From positions 62,001-126,000 of the forward strand of contig NZ_QQBJ01000019.1 of assembly GCF_003347205.1 (NCBI RefSeq): 64,000 nucleotides of DNA, given 5' to 3'. Source of the DNA: Mycolicibacterium moriokaense. Lineage in GTDB: Bacteria > Actinomycetota > Actinomycetes > Mycobacteriales > Mycobacteriaceae. The translations under genes and the position numbers were made by a program. A model generated the notes under the pieces. That model worked only from the letters and a program-made list of their open reading frames with translations, searched no databases and was not told where the DNA came from. Positions 56,252 through 64,000 of this stretch are shown piece by piece; within the stretch, counting starts at the first letter, position 1, and every line of letters starts with the position of its first letter.

Positions 56252-57592
56252 CTAGGCGGCGATCCAGTTGCCGTGGAAGCCGAACGGAACGCGCTGCGGC
56301 AGTTGAATTCTGGCCACCGGCTCACCCGCGAAGTCGGATGCGTCGATGATCACCAGGTCGCTGCCGTCGCGGGACGGGTCGTAGACGTAGCCGAGGTACC
56401 AGCCGTTGCCTTCGCCCGCGCGCCCGTCCGTCGACGGGACGAACACCGCCTCCCCCGGCTTGCCCGCCGACGAAGCGGTGCCGAACCGGTGCTCGACGGC
56501 ATCGCCGGTGTCGAGGTCGTAGCGCAGCAACCCGGAATCGCCGACCGACACCGTGTAGCGGGCGGGCAGTCCAGCAAGCCGGTCGTCGATGCGCGGGAAC
56601 TCGATGGGCCGATCGTCGAGTTGGCGTTCGGCGACCCGGCCGGTGGTCAGGTCGATCGTCCACTTCCACAACACCCCGTCGGTCTCGAAGCCGCTGGTGC
56701 CGCGCCACATCTGGGGATAGCGGACGGCCTGCAGCACAATCGAATTCCCGTCGTCGTAGGCGTTGGCGACGTGGAAGACGTAGCACGGGTCGATGTCGAA
56801 CCAGCGCACGGTGCCGAACGGGTCGTCGCGGCGCAGCACGCCGAGGCGCGCGCCGTAGTTGTCGTCCCAGCGGTAGGGCATGTCGCGCTTACCGGACGTG
56901 GCGACCTCGAGGTCGAACACGACGGGCAGGTCCATGAAGACGACGTGATCCGCGGTCATCGCGAAGTCGTGCATCATCGTCAGCGCGGGCACGTCGAGCG
57001 GACGGTTGACGGTCAGCTCACCTGAGGCGTCCGCGCGGTGATAGGTGACGTGCGGCGCGAAGATGCTGCCGTAGCCGAAGAAGTGCAACTCGCCGGTCGT
57101 CGGGCAGATCTTGGGGTGCGCCGTCATCGAGTCGACGAGCTTGCCGCCGAAGTCATAGGCGCCCAGGGTTTTCAGGTCGTTGGTGATCTCGTAGGGCAGC
57201 GACGACTCGACCAGGGCCAGCGTCTTGCCCGCGTGGTTGACGACGTGCGTGTTGGACACGCCGTTGTGCAGGTTGCGGGTGCCGTCGGCGTTGTAGATCG
57301 AGCCGCCGCCGGTGAAGCTCTCGGTACGCACCCAGCGGTTGCGGTACCACGCGGCGCGCCCCTTCTCGATGCGAACGCCGTGGATCATGCCGTCGCCGCT
57401 GAACCAGTGCCCAGTCGCCACCCGGGGGTTGGGGCCGTTGCGCAGGTACCAGCCGTCCAGTTCGGCGGGGATGGCCCCCTGCACGGTCAGGTCGGCGTCG
57501 GTGAGTTCGTCGGCGACGGGCGCGTAGTTTCCGCGCGTGAAGAATTCGTCGGTGCCGAAGATCGTCGAGGCGTTCGAGGTGGTCTCGGTCAT
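56252..57592 (-). CDS. Carotenoid oxygenase (carotenoid cleavage dioxygenase)
   Basis: The 446-residue enzyme has the seven-bladed propeller pattern and the four iron-binding histidines: SMTAHPKI, MMHDFAM, YVFHVANAY and the C-terminal FGFHGNWIA. WYLRNGPNP is near the start. It splits carotenoids or related conjugated compounds such as stilbenoids with O2. It is divergent from a PadR gene with three operator copies between them, so expression is probably induced by a ligand of that repressor. Confidence 0.93.
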   Translation of the reverse strand: MTETTSNASTIFGTDEFFTRGNYAPVADELTDADLTVQGAIPAELDGWYLRNGPNPRVATGHWFSGDGMIHGVRIEKGRAAWYRNRWVRTESFTGGGSIYNADGTRNLHNGVSNTHVVNHAGKTLALVESSLPYEITNDLKTLGAYDFGGKLVDSMTAHPKICPTTGELHFFGYGSIFAPHVTYHRADASGELTVNRPLDVPALTMMHDFAMTADHVVFMDLPVVFDLEVATSGKRDMPYRWDDNYGARLGVLRRDDPFGTVRWFDIDPCYVFHVANAYDDGNSIVLQAVRYPQMWRGTSGFETDGVLWKWTIDLTTGRVAERQLDDRPIEFPRIDDRLAGLPARYTVSVGDSGLLRYDLDTGDAVEHRFGTASSAGKPGEAVFVPSTDGRAGEGNGWYLGYVYDPSRDGSDLVIIDASDFAGEPVARIQLPQRVPFGFHGNWIAA

Positions 57593-57608
57593 CAGGGTCT
57601 CCTGTCTC

Positions 57609-57646
57609 TGACATGTCTAATCTGACATGTCATTAGTGACATGTCA
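57609..57646. promoter_or_regulatory. Triple PadR operator between carotenoid oxygenase and PadR genes
   Basis: TGACATGTC occurs at 57609, 57623 and 57637, an exact 14-bp period; copies two and three are full TGACATGTCA palindromes. Together they make two overlapping ATGT-N8-ACAT sites (57613-57628 and 57627-57642), the consensus recalled for PadR-type repressors. Site position covers the promoters of both genes. Confidence 0.85.
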
Positions 57647-57670
57647 AGAGTGGGCGGTACGATTCGTTGC

Positions 57671-58204
57671 GTGAGTTTGCGGATGGCGGCGCTCGGCTTG
57701 CTCGCCCAGCAGCCAGGCAGCGGTTACGACCTGCTCAAGACCTTCGAGAAGTCGATGGCCAACGTGTGGCCCGCGACGCAGAGCCAGCTGTACGGCGAAC
57801 TCAACAAGCTGGCCGACGCCGGCCTGATCGAGGTCACCGACATCGGCCCGCGCGGCCGCAAGGAATACCGCATCACGGCGGCCGGGCGCGCCGAACTGCA
57901 GCGATGGATGATGAGCCCCCAGGACGACCCACCGTTTCGTGACGCCGCCCTGCTGCGGGTGTTCCTGCTCGGCGAGATCGACCCGGACCAGGCGCGCAGG
58001 CACCTGGTCGCGGTGGCCGAGCATGCCGACTCCGAGGTGAAGCGGCTGCAGGCGCTGAGCGACACCATCGACTGGACCGAAGGCGACAGCCTGTTCTACG
58101 GCCGGGCCGCACTCGAGTACGGCCTTCGCCTCGGGGCGATGGAAGCCTCATGGGCGCGCTGGGTGATCGGTGAACTCGACAAGCGCCGCAAGAAAAAACC
58201 GTAA
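57671..58204 (+). CDS. PadR-family repressor
   Basis: The start is GTG 57671 (SLRMAALGLLAQ), the first start after the operator; ATG 57683 is an alternative. The 177-residue protein has a winged helix (4-85: SGYDLLKTFEKSMANVWPATQSQLYGELNKLADAGLI, read in parts) and a C-terminal helical dimerisation domain (VirR-like, 95-170). The last residues are Lys-rich. It probably represses itself and the carotenoid oxygenase. Confidence 0.93.
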   Translation: MSLRMAALGLLAQQPGSGYDLLKTFEKSMANVWPATQSQLYGELNKLADAGLIEVTDIGPRGRKEYRITAAGRAELQRWMMSPQDDPPFRDAALLRVFLLGEIDPDQARRHLVAVAEHADSEVKRLQALSDTIDWTEGDSLFYGRAALEYGLRLGAMEASWARWVIGELDKRRKKKP

Positions 58205-58281
58205 GTCGCGGCGCACGCCGCTGCTCCTACATGTGAGAGCGACCCACAGGGGGCCGCGACCACAGAAGAAGGAGCACCATC

Positions 58282-58659
58282 ATGAACACCACTCGATCGC
58301 ACAAGAAGTCCATCGTCGCCGCGCTCGGCGCAGCCGCTGCGGCCGTCGCAATCCCGGCGTCGCTGTTCGCGGGGGCGGGCACGGCGCAAGCACTCACCTT
58401 CGTCAACACCAGCACCGACGCGCTCGGCGTCACCGTCCACGTGCACTCCTTCGGCGGACCGGCGAGCAGCGGCTGGTGCAACTACACGGCCGTGCCCACC
58501 AACGGTCCCGGCGTCCCGGTCTTCGGCGTGCCTTTCTATCTGCAGGAAAACGGCACGCACGACCTCTGGTTTCCCGGCATCCAGACCGGCACGACCTGGG
58601 CCGTCGACGTCTCCTGCACCGACGGGGTGAACAGCGCCACGCAGCACGTCGTCTACTAG
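58282..58659 (+). CDS. Small secreted protein
   Basis: The 125-residue protein has a clear signal peptide (KKSIVAALGAAAAAVAIPAS ... AQA, cleavage about residue 37) and a mature 88-residue domain rich in beta-strand residues, with two cysteines (GWCNYT and VSCTDG) likely in a disulfide. AAGGAG precedes the ATG. Nothing identifies a family. It follows the PadR gene by 77 bases. Confidence 0.75.
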   Translation: MNTTRSHKKSIVAALGAAAAAVAIPASLFAGAGTAQALTFVNTSTDALGVTVHVHSFGGPASSGWCNYTAVPTNGPGVPVFGVPFYLQENGTHDLWFPGIQTGTTWAVDVSCTDGVNSATQHVVY

Positions 58660-58693
58660 CGCTGCCGGTTAGGCGTTGCATCGCGATAGTTTT

Positions 58694-58734
58694 CGATATA
58701 TCGTTGACCTATCGGAAACGCACAGGGCGTTTCC
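58694..58734. promoter_or_regulatory. Palindrome and hairpin upstream of the second PadR gene
   Basis: CGATATATCG (58694-58703) is a perfect 10-bp palindrome within related TATCG half-sites. GGAAACGC (58714-58721) pairs with GCGTTTCC (58727-58734) around a 5-base loop, ending 23 bases before the ATG. The first is a probable autoregulatory operator, the second could be an operator or leader hairpin. Confidence 0.55.
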
Positions 58735-58757
58735 TGACGGAAGTTAGGACTTTCACC

Positions 58758-59492
58758 ATGAACGACCCATTCACACCATCCCCGGGTGGCTTCGGCTTCG
58801 GGTTCGGCCCGGAGCAGCGACGCGCCCTCCACGAACAGCGGCGGCACGCCCGCCGCGAGTTCCGCGAACACCTCCGTGAGCACGGCCCGGACCGGCACGG
58901 CCCGTTCGGACCTGGTTTCGGACCTGGTTTCGGACCCGGCTTCGGGTTCGGGCCGGGCCGCGGTGGCTTCGGCTTCGACCCGCGCGGCGGCTTCGGCTTC
59001 GGCGGCCCCCGTGGCCGTCGGGGCGGAGGCAGACGCGGCAGGCGCGGCGACGTCCGCGCCGCCATCCTGGTGCTGCTCGCCGACCGTGCGATGCACGGTT
59101 ACGAGATGATCCAGGAGATCGCCGAGCGCAGCGGCGGCCTGTGGCGTCCCAGCCCCGGCTCGGTCTACCCGACGCTGCAACTGCTGGTCGACGAGGGCCT
59201 CATCGTGGGCACCGAAACCGAGGGCAGCAAGCGGCTTTTCGAGCTGACCGACGACGGCCGGGCCGCCGCCGAGAAGGTCGAGACGCCGCCGTGGGAGGAG
59301 ATCGCGAATGATCAGGATCCCGGCCACGCCAGCCTGCAGGCCGCGGTGACCCAGTTGATGGGCGCCGTCGCCCAGTCGGCCTTCGCCGCGACCGAGGAGC
59401 AGCAACAGCGCATCGTCGACATCGTCAACAACGCGCGCCGCGAGGTCTACAACATCCTCGGCGAGACCGACGAGGCCACTGAAACCGAGTAA
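58758..59492 (+). CDS. PadR-family regulator with Gly/Phe-rich N-terminal extension
   Basis: The 244-residue protein starts at ATG 58758. Residues 1-95 are low complexity: a His/Arg-rich stretch (EQRRHARREFREHLREH) between Phe-Gly runs (GFGFG, then three GPGF units and GFGFDPRGGFGFGG), then an Arg/Gly cluster. The PadR winged helix is at 97-175 (RAAILVLLADRAMHGYEMIQEI and PSPGSVYPTLQLLVDEG). The C-terminal helix (QAAVTQLMGAVAQ) serves dimerisation. The Phe/Gly and Arg/Gly composition suggests a disordered, possibly condensate-forming or nucleic-acid-binding extension. Confidence 0.88.
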   Translation: MNDPFTPSPGGFGFGFGPEQRRALHEQRRHARREFREHLREHGPDRHGPFGPGFGPGFGPGFGFGPGRGGFGFDPRGGFGFGGPRGRRGGGRRGRRGDVRAAILVLLADRAMHGYEMIQEIAERSGGLWRPSPGSVYPTLQLLVDEGLIVGTETEGSKRLFELTDDGRAAAEKVETPPWEEIANDQDPGHASLQAAVTQLMGAVAQSAFAATEEQQQRIVDIVNNARREVYNILGETDEATETE

Positions 59493-59541
59493 CACGACTC
59501 GGCTCGGAATAAGCCCGGCGGGACGGGTGTACGCATGAAGT

Positions 59542-60423
59542 ATGCAAACCTTCCCGCTGGGCTCTTTCCATGTCGGCCGCGTCGGCTACGGCGCCATGCA
59601 ACTGCCCGGACCGGGCGTGCTCGGTCCGCCGCGTGACCACGACGAAGCCGTCGCCGTGCTGCGGCGCGCTCTCGACCTGGGCATCAACCACATCGACACG
59701 GCGCAGTTCTACGGGCCGAACGTCGCCAACGAGTTGATCCGCGAGGCCCTGCACCCCTATCCCGACGACCTGGCCCTGGTCAGCAAGGTCGGCGCGCGCC
59801 GCGACGAGGCCGGCGCGTGGCTTCCCGCCCAGCAGCCCGACGAGCTGCGGGCCAGCATCGAGGAGAACCTGACGACGCTGGGCACCGACCGCCTGGCGGC
59901 GGTCAACCTCCGCGTGCATGCGGAGGGCGCTTCCGACCCCAGCCAGCCCGGCGCGGTCGAGCGCGACCTGTTCGCCCGTCAGCTCGACGCCATGATCAAG
60001 GCCCGCGACGAGGGGCTGATCGCCGGGATCGGGTTGAGCAGCGTCTCCCTGCAGCATCTGCAGGTCGCATTGGATGCCACCGAGATCGTCTGCGTGCAGA
60101 ACGCGTACAACCTCGCCGACCGGACGTCGCAGCCGGTGCTCGACGAGTGCATCGAACGTCAGATCGCGTTCGTCCCGTTCTTCCCGCTGGGCTCGGCGTT
60201 CGCCGCCGACAATCCCGTGCTGGGCCACCCCGCGGTCAAGCGGGAGGCCGAAAAGCTCGGCCGCACACCGGCTCAGGTGGCACTCGCGTGGACATTGTCG
60301 ATCGCCCCGAACGTGCTGCTGATCCCCGGCACGTCATCGGTGGCGCACCTGGAGGAGAACACCGCCGTCGCCGACCTCGTGCTGGACGCCGAGACCAAAC
60401 AGGAACTCGACGCCGCCGCCTGA
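59542..60423 (+). CDS. Aldo-keto reductase
   Basis: The 293-residue TIM-barrel protein starts MQTFPLGSFHVGRVGYGAMQLPG. The catalytic Asp and Tyr are in INHIDTAQFYGPN, the Lys in LALVSKVGAR, and the His position of the tetrad lies in VNLRVHAEG. The NADPH site is ALAWTLSIAPNVLLIPGTSSVAHLEEN (in parts). Substrate unknown. It ends the accessory island. Confidence 0.93.
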   Translation: MQTFPLGSFHVGRVGYGAMQLPGPGVLGPPRDHDEAVAVLRRALDLGINHIDTAQFYGPNVANELIREALHPYPDDLALVSKVGARRDEAGAWLPAQQPDELRASIEENLTTLGTDRLAAVNLRVHAEGASDPSQPGAVERDLFARQLDAMIKARDEGLIAGIGLSSVSLQHLQVALDATEIVCVQNAYNLADRTSQPVLDECIERQIAFVPFFPLGSAFAADNPVLGHPAVKREAEKLGRTPAQVALAWTLSIAPNVLLIPGTSSVAHLEENTAVADLVLDAETKQELDAAA

Positions 60424-60427
60424 GTTG

Positions 60428-60479
60428 TGGTTTCGGCGCGCGCAGTCATGCTCAGCGTGACCAGCCACGCCGAAATCAC
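60428..60479. repeat. Dispersed palindromic element, copy B
   Basis: This is the reverse complement of the element at 31075-31126 with about four to five differences in 50 bases. It again lies exactly between convergent genes (aldo-keto reductase and glpK). The ends GGTTTCGGCGCG and CACGCCGAAATC are slightly imperfect, and the inner TCA/TGA pairing is kept. Confidence 0.75.
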
Positions 60480-62002
60480 TCGACGTCGACCCAGTCCAGC
60501 GTGCGCTCGACGGCCTTCTTCCAGCCCGCGTAGCCGGCCTCGCGCCGGTCCTCGCTCCAGGTCGGGCTCCACCGCTTGTCTTCCTGCCAGTTCGACCGCA
60601 GGTCGTCAGTGCTCTCCCAGAAGCCGACCGCGAGGCCCGCGGCGTAGGCCGCGCCCAACGCCGTCGTCTCGGCGACCACCGGCTTGACCACGTCGACGCC
60701 GAGCACGTCGGCCTGGATCTGCATGCACAGATCGTTGGCGGTGATGCCGCCGTCGACCTTGAGCACCTCCATGTGCACGCCCGAGTCGGCCTCCATCGCG
60801 TCGACGACGTCGCGACTCTGGTAGCAGATCGCCTCCAGCGTCGCGCGCGCCACGTGGGCGTTGGTATTGAACCGGGACAGCCCGACGATCGCGCCGCGGG
60901 CATCCGAACGCCAGTACGGCGCGAACAGCCCCGAGAAGGCGGGCACGAAGTAGACCCCGCCGTTGTCGTCGACCTCGCGCGCCAGCGGTTCGCTGTGGGC
61001 GGCGTCGCGGATGATGCCCAGCTGGTCGCGCAGCCACTGCACGGCCGATCCGGTGACCGCGATCGAACCCTCAAGCGCGTAAACAGGTTTCGCGTCCCCG
61101 AACTGGTAACACACCGTGGTCAGCAGGCCGTTCTCGGATCGCACGATCTTCTCGCCGGTGTTGAGCAGCAGGAAGTTGCCGGTGCCGTAGGTATTCTTGG
61201 CCTCGCCGGCGTCCAGGCAGACCTGGCCGACCATCGCGGCCTGCTGGTCGCCGAGGATCCCCGTCACCGGCACCTGCCCGCCCAGCGGGCCGTCGTCGTG
61301 GGTGACGCCGTAGGACTGCGGATACGACGACGGCTTGATCTCGGGCAACATCTGCCGGGGGATGGAAAAGAACGACAGCAATTCGTCGTCCCAGTCCAGC
61401 GTCTCGAGGTTCATCAGCATGGTCCTGCTGGCGTTGCTGACGTCGGTGACGTGCACGCCCCCGCGCGGCCCGCCGGTCAGGTTCCACAGCACCCAGGTGT
61501 CGGCGGTGCCGAAGATCGCGTCCCCCTTCTCCGCGGCCTCGCGCACGCCGTCGACGTTCTCCAGGATCCACTGCACTTTGCCGCCCGCGAAGTAGGTGGC
61601 GGGCGGCAGACCCGCCTTGGCCCTGATGACGTCGCCGCGACCGTCGCGTTCGAGCGCCGAGGCGATCCGGTCGGTGCGGGTGTCCTGCCAGACGATCGCG
61701 TTGTAGTACGGCCGGCCGGTCCTGCGGTTCCACACCAGCGACGTCTCCCGCTGGTTGGTGATGCCGAGCGCGGCGAGGTCGGTGGCCGCCAGCTTCGTCT
61801 TGTTCAGCGCCGACGACAGCACCGATGCGGTGCGCTCGGTGATCTCGACGGGGTTGTGTTCGACCCAACCGGGCTGCGGCAGGATCTGCTCGTGTTCGAG
61901 CTGATGACGTCCGACTTCGGCGCCGTCGTGGTCGAAGATCATGCAGCGCGTGCTGGTGGTGCCCTGGTCGATCGCCGCTACGAACTCGCGATGCTCTGCC
62001 AA
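60476..62002 (-). CDS. glpK: Glycerol kinase
   Basis: The 508-residue FGGY-family kinase makes glycerol-3-phosphate. Motifs seen are [16 protein letters not shown] (ATP and glycerol binding), [19 protein letters not shown], and [19 protein letters not shown] plus [18 protein letters not shown] near the C-terminus. The start appears to be TTG 62002, with AGGAGGGG about nine bases upstream. It matches Rv3696c. The ArsA/Get3-like pair in this window has also been tied to glycerol tolerance. Confidence 0.97.
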   Translation of the reverse strand: MAEHREFVAAIDQGTTSTRCMIFDHDGAEVGRHQLEHEQILPQPGWVEHNPVEITERTASVLSSALNKTKLAATDLAALGITNQRETSLVWNRRTGRPYYNAIVWQDTRTDRIASALERDGRGDVIRAKAGLPPATYFAGGKVQWILENVDGVREAAEKGDAIFGTADTWVLWNLTGGPRGGVHVTDVSNASRTMLMNLETLDWDDELLSFFSIPRQMLPEIKPSSYPQSYGVTHDDGPLGGQVPVTGILGDQQAAMVGQVCLDAGEAKNTYGTGNFLLLNTGEKIVRSENGLLTTVCYQFGDAKPVYALEGSIAVTGSAVQWLRDQLGIIRDAAHSEPLAREVDDNGGVYFVPAFSGLFAPYWRSDARGAIVGLSRFNTNAHVARATLEAICYQSRDVVDAMEADSGVHMEVLKVDGGITANDLCMQIQADVLGVDVVKPVVAETTALGAAYAAGLAVGFWESTDDLRSNWQEDKRWSPTWSEDRREAGYAGWKKAVERTLDWVDVE

Positions 62003-62037
62003 CTCCGGCTCCCCTCCTGACGGTCCAGTCGTCCATC

Positions 62038-62811
62038 ATGGACCACATGGCTGGCGACATCGTCGACATTGACCTCATGCCCCGGGGCGGGCCCGACGCG
62101 TCGTGCATCGACCGGTGGCTGCAGACCGACCGGCTGGAGTACCTCGACCGCGACGACATCGACGAGAAGAAGAAGCGCAGCGTGATCCGGGGCCTCGAGT
62201 GGACCGGCGAGGCCTTCGGACAGACCGAGAAGTTCGCGCGGATCGCCCTCGACGAGGTCGCCGACGTGCCCGACCCCAAGATCCTCGAGTTGGGCGCCGG
62301 CCACGGCGCGCTGTCGCTCAAGCTGCTGGAGTGGCACCCCACCGCCGAGGTGACGGTCACCGATGTCGAAACCGCGTCGGTGAGCGCGATGGCCGAGAGC
62401 GACCTCGGGGACGATCCGAGGGCGACGGTGCGCGTGATGGACGCGACGACCATCGACGTCGGGGACCGGCATTTCGACCTCGCCGTATTCGCCCTGGCGT
62501 TTCACCACCTGTCGCCGTCGCTGGCCGCGAAGGTGATCGCCGAAGCCACCCGCGTGGCCGACAAGCTGCTCATCATCGACCTGCCGAGGCCGCCGTGGCC
62601 GCTGCACCTGATCCGGCTCGCGACCATGGTGCCTTTCGCGCCGTGGGTCCCGATGGTGCATGACGGCGTGATCAGTTCACTGCGCACCTACAGCCCGTCG
62701 GCGCTGCGCGCCCTCGCCGCACACGCCGACAAGTCGATCGACATCGAGTTGCGCGGCGGCCTGGTCAGCGCCCAGGTGGCCGTCGCCAGCCGCCGGCTTC
62801 AGTCGACGTAG
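62038..62811 (+). CDS. Class I SAM-dependent methyltransferase, Rv3699 type
   Basis: The 257-residue protein starts at ATG 62038 or 62047. The SAM loop is ILELGAGHGALSLKLLEW (about 82-99), with VTVTDVETASVSAMAE as the acidic loop and LAVFALAFHHLSPSLAAKV near motif III. The family resembles small-molecule methyltransferases; substrate unknown. It is divergent from glpK (35 bases apart) and its end overlaps the convergent CD225-like gene by 13 bases. Confidence 0.85.
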   Translation: MDHMAGDIVDIDLMPRGGPDASCIDRWLQTDRLEYLDRDDIDEKKKRSVIRGLEWTGEAFGQTEKFARIALDEVADVPDPKILELGAGHGALSLKLLEWHPTAEVTVTDVETASVSAMAESDLGDDPRATVRVMDATTIDVGDRHFDLAVFALAFHHLSPSLAAKVIAEATRVADKLLIIDLPRPPWPLHLIRLATMVPFAPWVPMVHDGVISSLRTYSPSALRALAAHADKSIDIELRGGLVSAQVAVASRRLQST

Positions 62812-63149
62812 CGGCGGTGATGGCCCCAGTCGCCCTGGGAGATCAACACCATCACGAAGATGGCGTACAAGATGACGAACAGCAGCAGCAGGCCGCCGGC
62901 GATCCACAGCGAGAGCTGACCGAGTCGGCGCACCCGGTCCGACGCGTACTGCGCGCCCGCGAAGTTGCCCGCCGCCCACAGCGGATACACGTTGAACGCG
63001 TGGGTGAACGCCGAGAACGACAGCGGCCAGAAGAACAGCACGGCGGCCACAGCCCAGCCGACATTGTGCGGTGGCGGGCCCGGCGGAAACGCCTGCGGCG
63101 GTGGTTGCGGCGGTGGCTGCGTCGGCGTGGTGGGTTCGGATTCAGTCAC
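62799..63149 (-). CDS. CD225/dispanin-like membrane protein
   Basis: The 116-residue protein is taken from GTG 63149 (TESEPTTPTQPP). A Pro-rich tail (1-28) precedes two helices (about 30-50 and 77-104). FFWPLSFSAFTHAFNVYPLWAAGN and the following basic region RVRRLGQLSLW follow the CD225 (interferon-induced transmembrane-like) pattern: intramembrane helix, cytoplasmic loop, transmembrane helix. Bacterial members are common in mycobacteria. Their function is not established. Confidence 0.82.
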   Translation of the reverse strand: MTESEPTTPTQPPPQPPPQAFPPGPPPHNVGWAVAAVLFFWPLSFSAFTHAFNVYPLWAAGNFAGAQYASDRVRRLGQLSLWIAGGLLLLFVILYAIFVMVLISQGDWGHHRRYVD

Positions 63150-63254
63150 TTCAGACTCCCCAGTCGATGAATGGCGACACCTCCCGAAGGTACTCGCGGC
63201 GTTTTGTGCACGATTTCCTTGCGCGCACGTCACCGAGCCTGTTGCATCGGTCTC

Positions 63255-64000
63255 GTGGGCGAAGAGCTGAAACAGAGCGGCTTCAGTCGCGAGCATCGTC
63301 GCGAATACCGGCGCAAGGTCCAACTGTGCCTTGACGTCTTCGAGACGATGCTGGCCCGGTCGAGCTTCGAGTTCGAGCGTCCGCTGACGGGCATGGAGAT
63401 CGAGTGCAACCTCGTCGACTCCCAGTATCAGCCGGCGATGAAGAACCAGGAGGTGCTGGCCTCCATCGCCGATCCGGCCTACCAGACCGAATTGGGTGCC
63501 TACAACATCGAATTCAACGTTCCGCCGCGCCCGTTGCCCGGCCGGGCCGCGCTGGAACTGGAATCCGATGTCCGCGCCAGCCTGAACGCCGCAGAGTCCA
63601 AGGCGAACTCGAGCGGCTCGCACATCGTCATGATCGGCATCCTGCCGACACTGATGCCCGAACACCTTTCGGGCGACTGGATGAGCGAGTCGGTCCGCTA
63701 CCAGGCGCTCAACGACTCGATCTTCTACGCGCGCGGCGAGGACATCCAGATCGACATCGCCGGGCCGGAACGGCTCAGCCTGCAGGCGGCGTCCATCGCG
63801 CCCGAGTCCGCTTGCACGAGTATGCAACTGCACCTGCAGGTCTCGCCGGAGGACTTCGCGAAGAACTGGAACGCGGCGCAGGTGATCGCGGGCCCGCAGC
63901 TGGCGCTGGGTGCCAACTCGCCGTATTTCTTCGGCCATCAGCTGTGGTCCGAGACGCGGATCGAGCTGTTCGCGCAGGCCACCGACACCCGCCCGGACGA
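63255..64000 (+). CDS. Glutamate-cysteine ligase family protein, Rv3698 type (3' end outside window)
   Basis: The frame opens at GTG 63255 (GEELKQSGFSREHRREY) and continues to the edge without a stop, giving 248 codons of a protein about 500 long. GMEIECNLVDSQYQPA and TELGAYNIEFNVPPRP are the ATP- and glutamate-binding strands of the GshA/YbdK group. HIVMIGILPTLMPEHLS and ACTSMQLHLQVSPEDFAKNW match the next core elements. The family makes gamma-glutamyl amide bonds, but the true GshA of mycobacteria is encoded elsewhere, so this member's substrate is unknown. Confidence 0.88.
   Translation, partial: MGEELKQSGFSREHRREYRRKVQLCLDVFETMLARSSFEFERPLTGMEIECNLVDSQYQPAMKNQEVLASIADPAYQTELGAYNIEFNVPPRPLPGRAALELESDVRASLNAAESKANSSGSHIVMIGILPTLMPEHLSGDWMSESVRYQALNDSIFYARGEDIQIDIAGPERLSLQAASIAPESACTSMQLHLQVSPEDFAKNWNAAQVIAGPQLALGANSPYFFGHQLWSETRIELFAQATDTRPD

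Overview
The window is high-GC actinobacterial chromosome. Gene content and order match the Mycobacterium tuberculosis stretch from about Rv3644c to Rv3698, so the source is a mycobacterium. The inserted accessory genes and missing M. tuberculosis genes suggest a free-living Mycolicibacterium-type species. Homologue numbers are from memory of gene order, not from a search.

Layout. 1-4.2 kb: a left-edge module on the minus strand (a membrane-anchored protein overlapping a large Pro/Ser-rich protein cut by the window edge, resembling a secreted polymorphic toxin), then a polytopic membrane protein and a carboxymuconolactone decarboxylase family protein. 4.3-15.2 kb: tRNA-Thr, holB, a membrane adenylate cyclase, topA, a conserved hypothetical, cspA, an MrfA-type helicase and an Rv3651-like PAS protein. 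15.2-19.6 kb: the Tad/Flp pilus operon (ssd-tadA-tadB-tadC-flp-tadE-minor pilin). 19.7-21.3 kb: two structured RNAs flank an HAD phosphatase gene: a 6C RNA (B11) and an Ms1/MTS2823-type RNA. 21.3-34.8 kb: acs, an exported protease, ephE, marP, a Nudix hydrolase, an extracytoplasmic thioredoxin, nth, crp, a beta-lactamase-fold hydrolase, ridA, a DUF4177 protein and the two ArsA/Get3-like ATPases. 34.8-40.4 kb: whiB4, ponA2, a metallophosphoesterase, cds1 and tRNA-Pro. 40.4-44.9 kb: accessory genes after tRNA-Pro (a hydrolase-cyclase fusion, a haem-oxygenase-like di-iron protein, a CDGSH protein, an MTQ2-like methyltransferase and an F420-dependent oxidoreductase). 44.9-53.4 kb: a YqeY-like protein, a SIMPL protein, a membrane protein, and the MoxR operon with spoIIM and RDD genes. 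53.4-60.4 kb: an accessory island with four regulators (TetR, AraC, two PadR), DUF1772 and DUF998 membrane proteins, a carotenoid oxygenase, a small secreted protein and an aldo-keto reductase. 60.5-64 kb: glpK, a methyltransferase, a CD225-like protein and the start of a glutamate-cysteine ligase family gene.

How the genes connect. cAMP signalling recurs: two cyclases, crp, and CRP-like boxes at acs and at the Ms1 promoter. Cell-envelope maintenance is also prominent (ponA2, marP, the MoxR operon, Tad pili). The most unusual items are a 26-bp tandem repeat that builds a chain of overlapping 9-codon ORFs between ridA and the next gene, two pilin genes that appear to need CTG start codons, a dispersed hairpin repeat present in inverted orientation at two convergent gene junctions, and well-preserved multi-copy operators for the TetR and PadR regulators.
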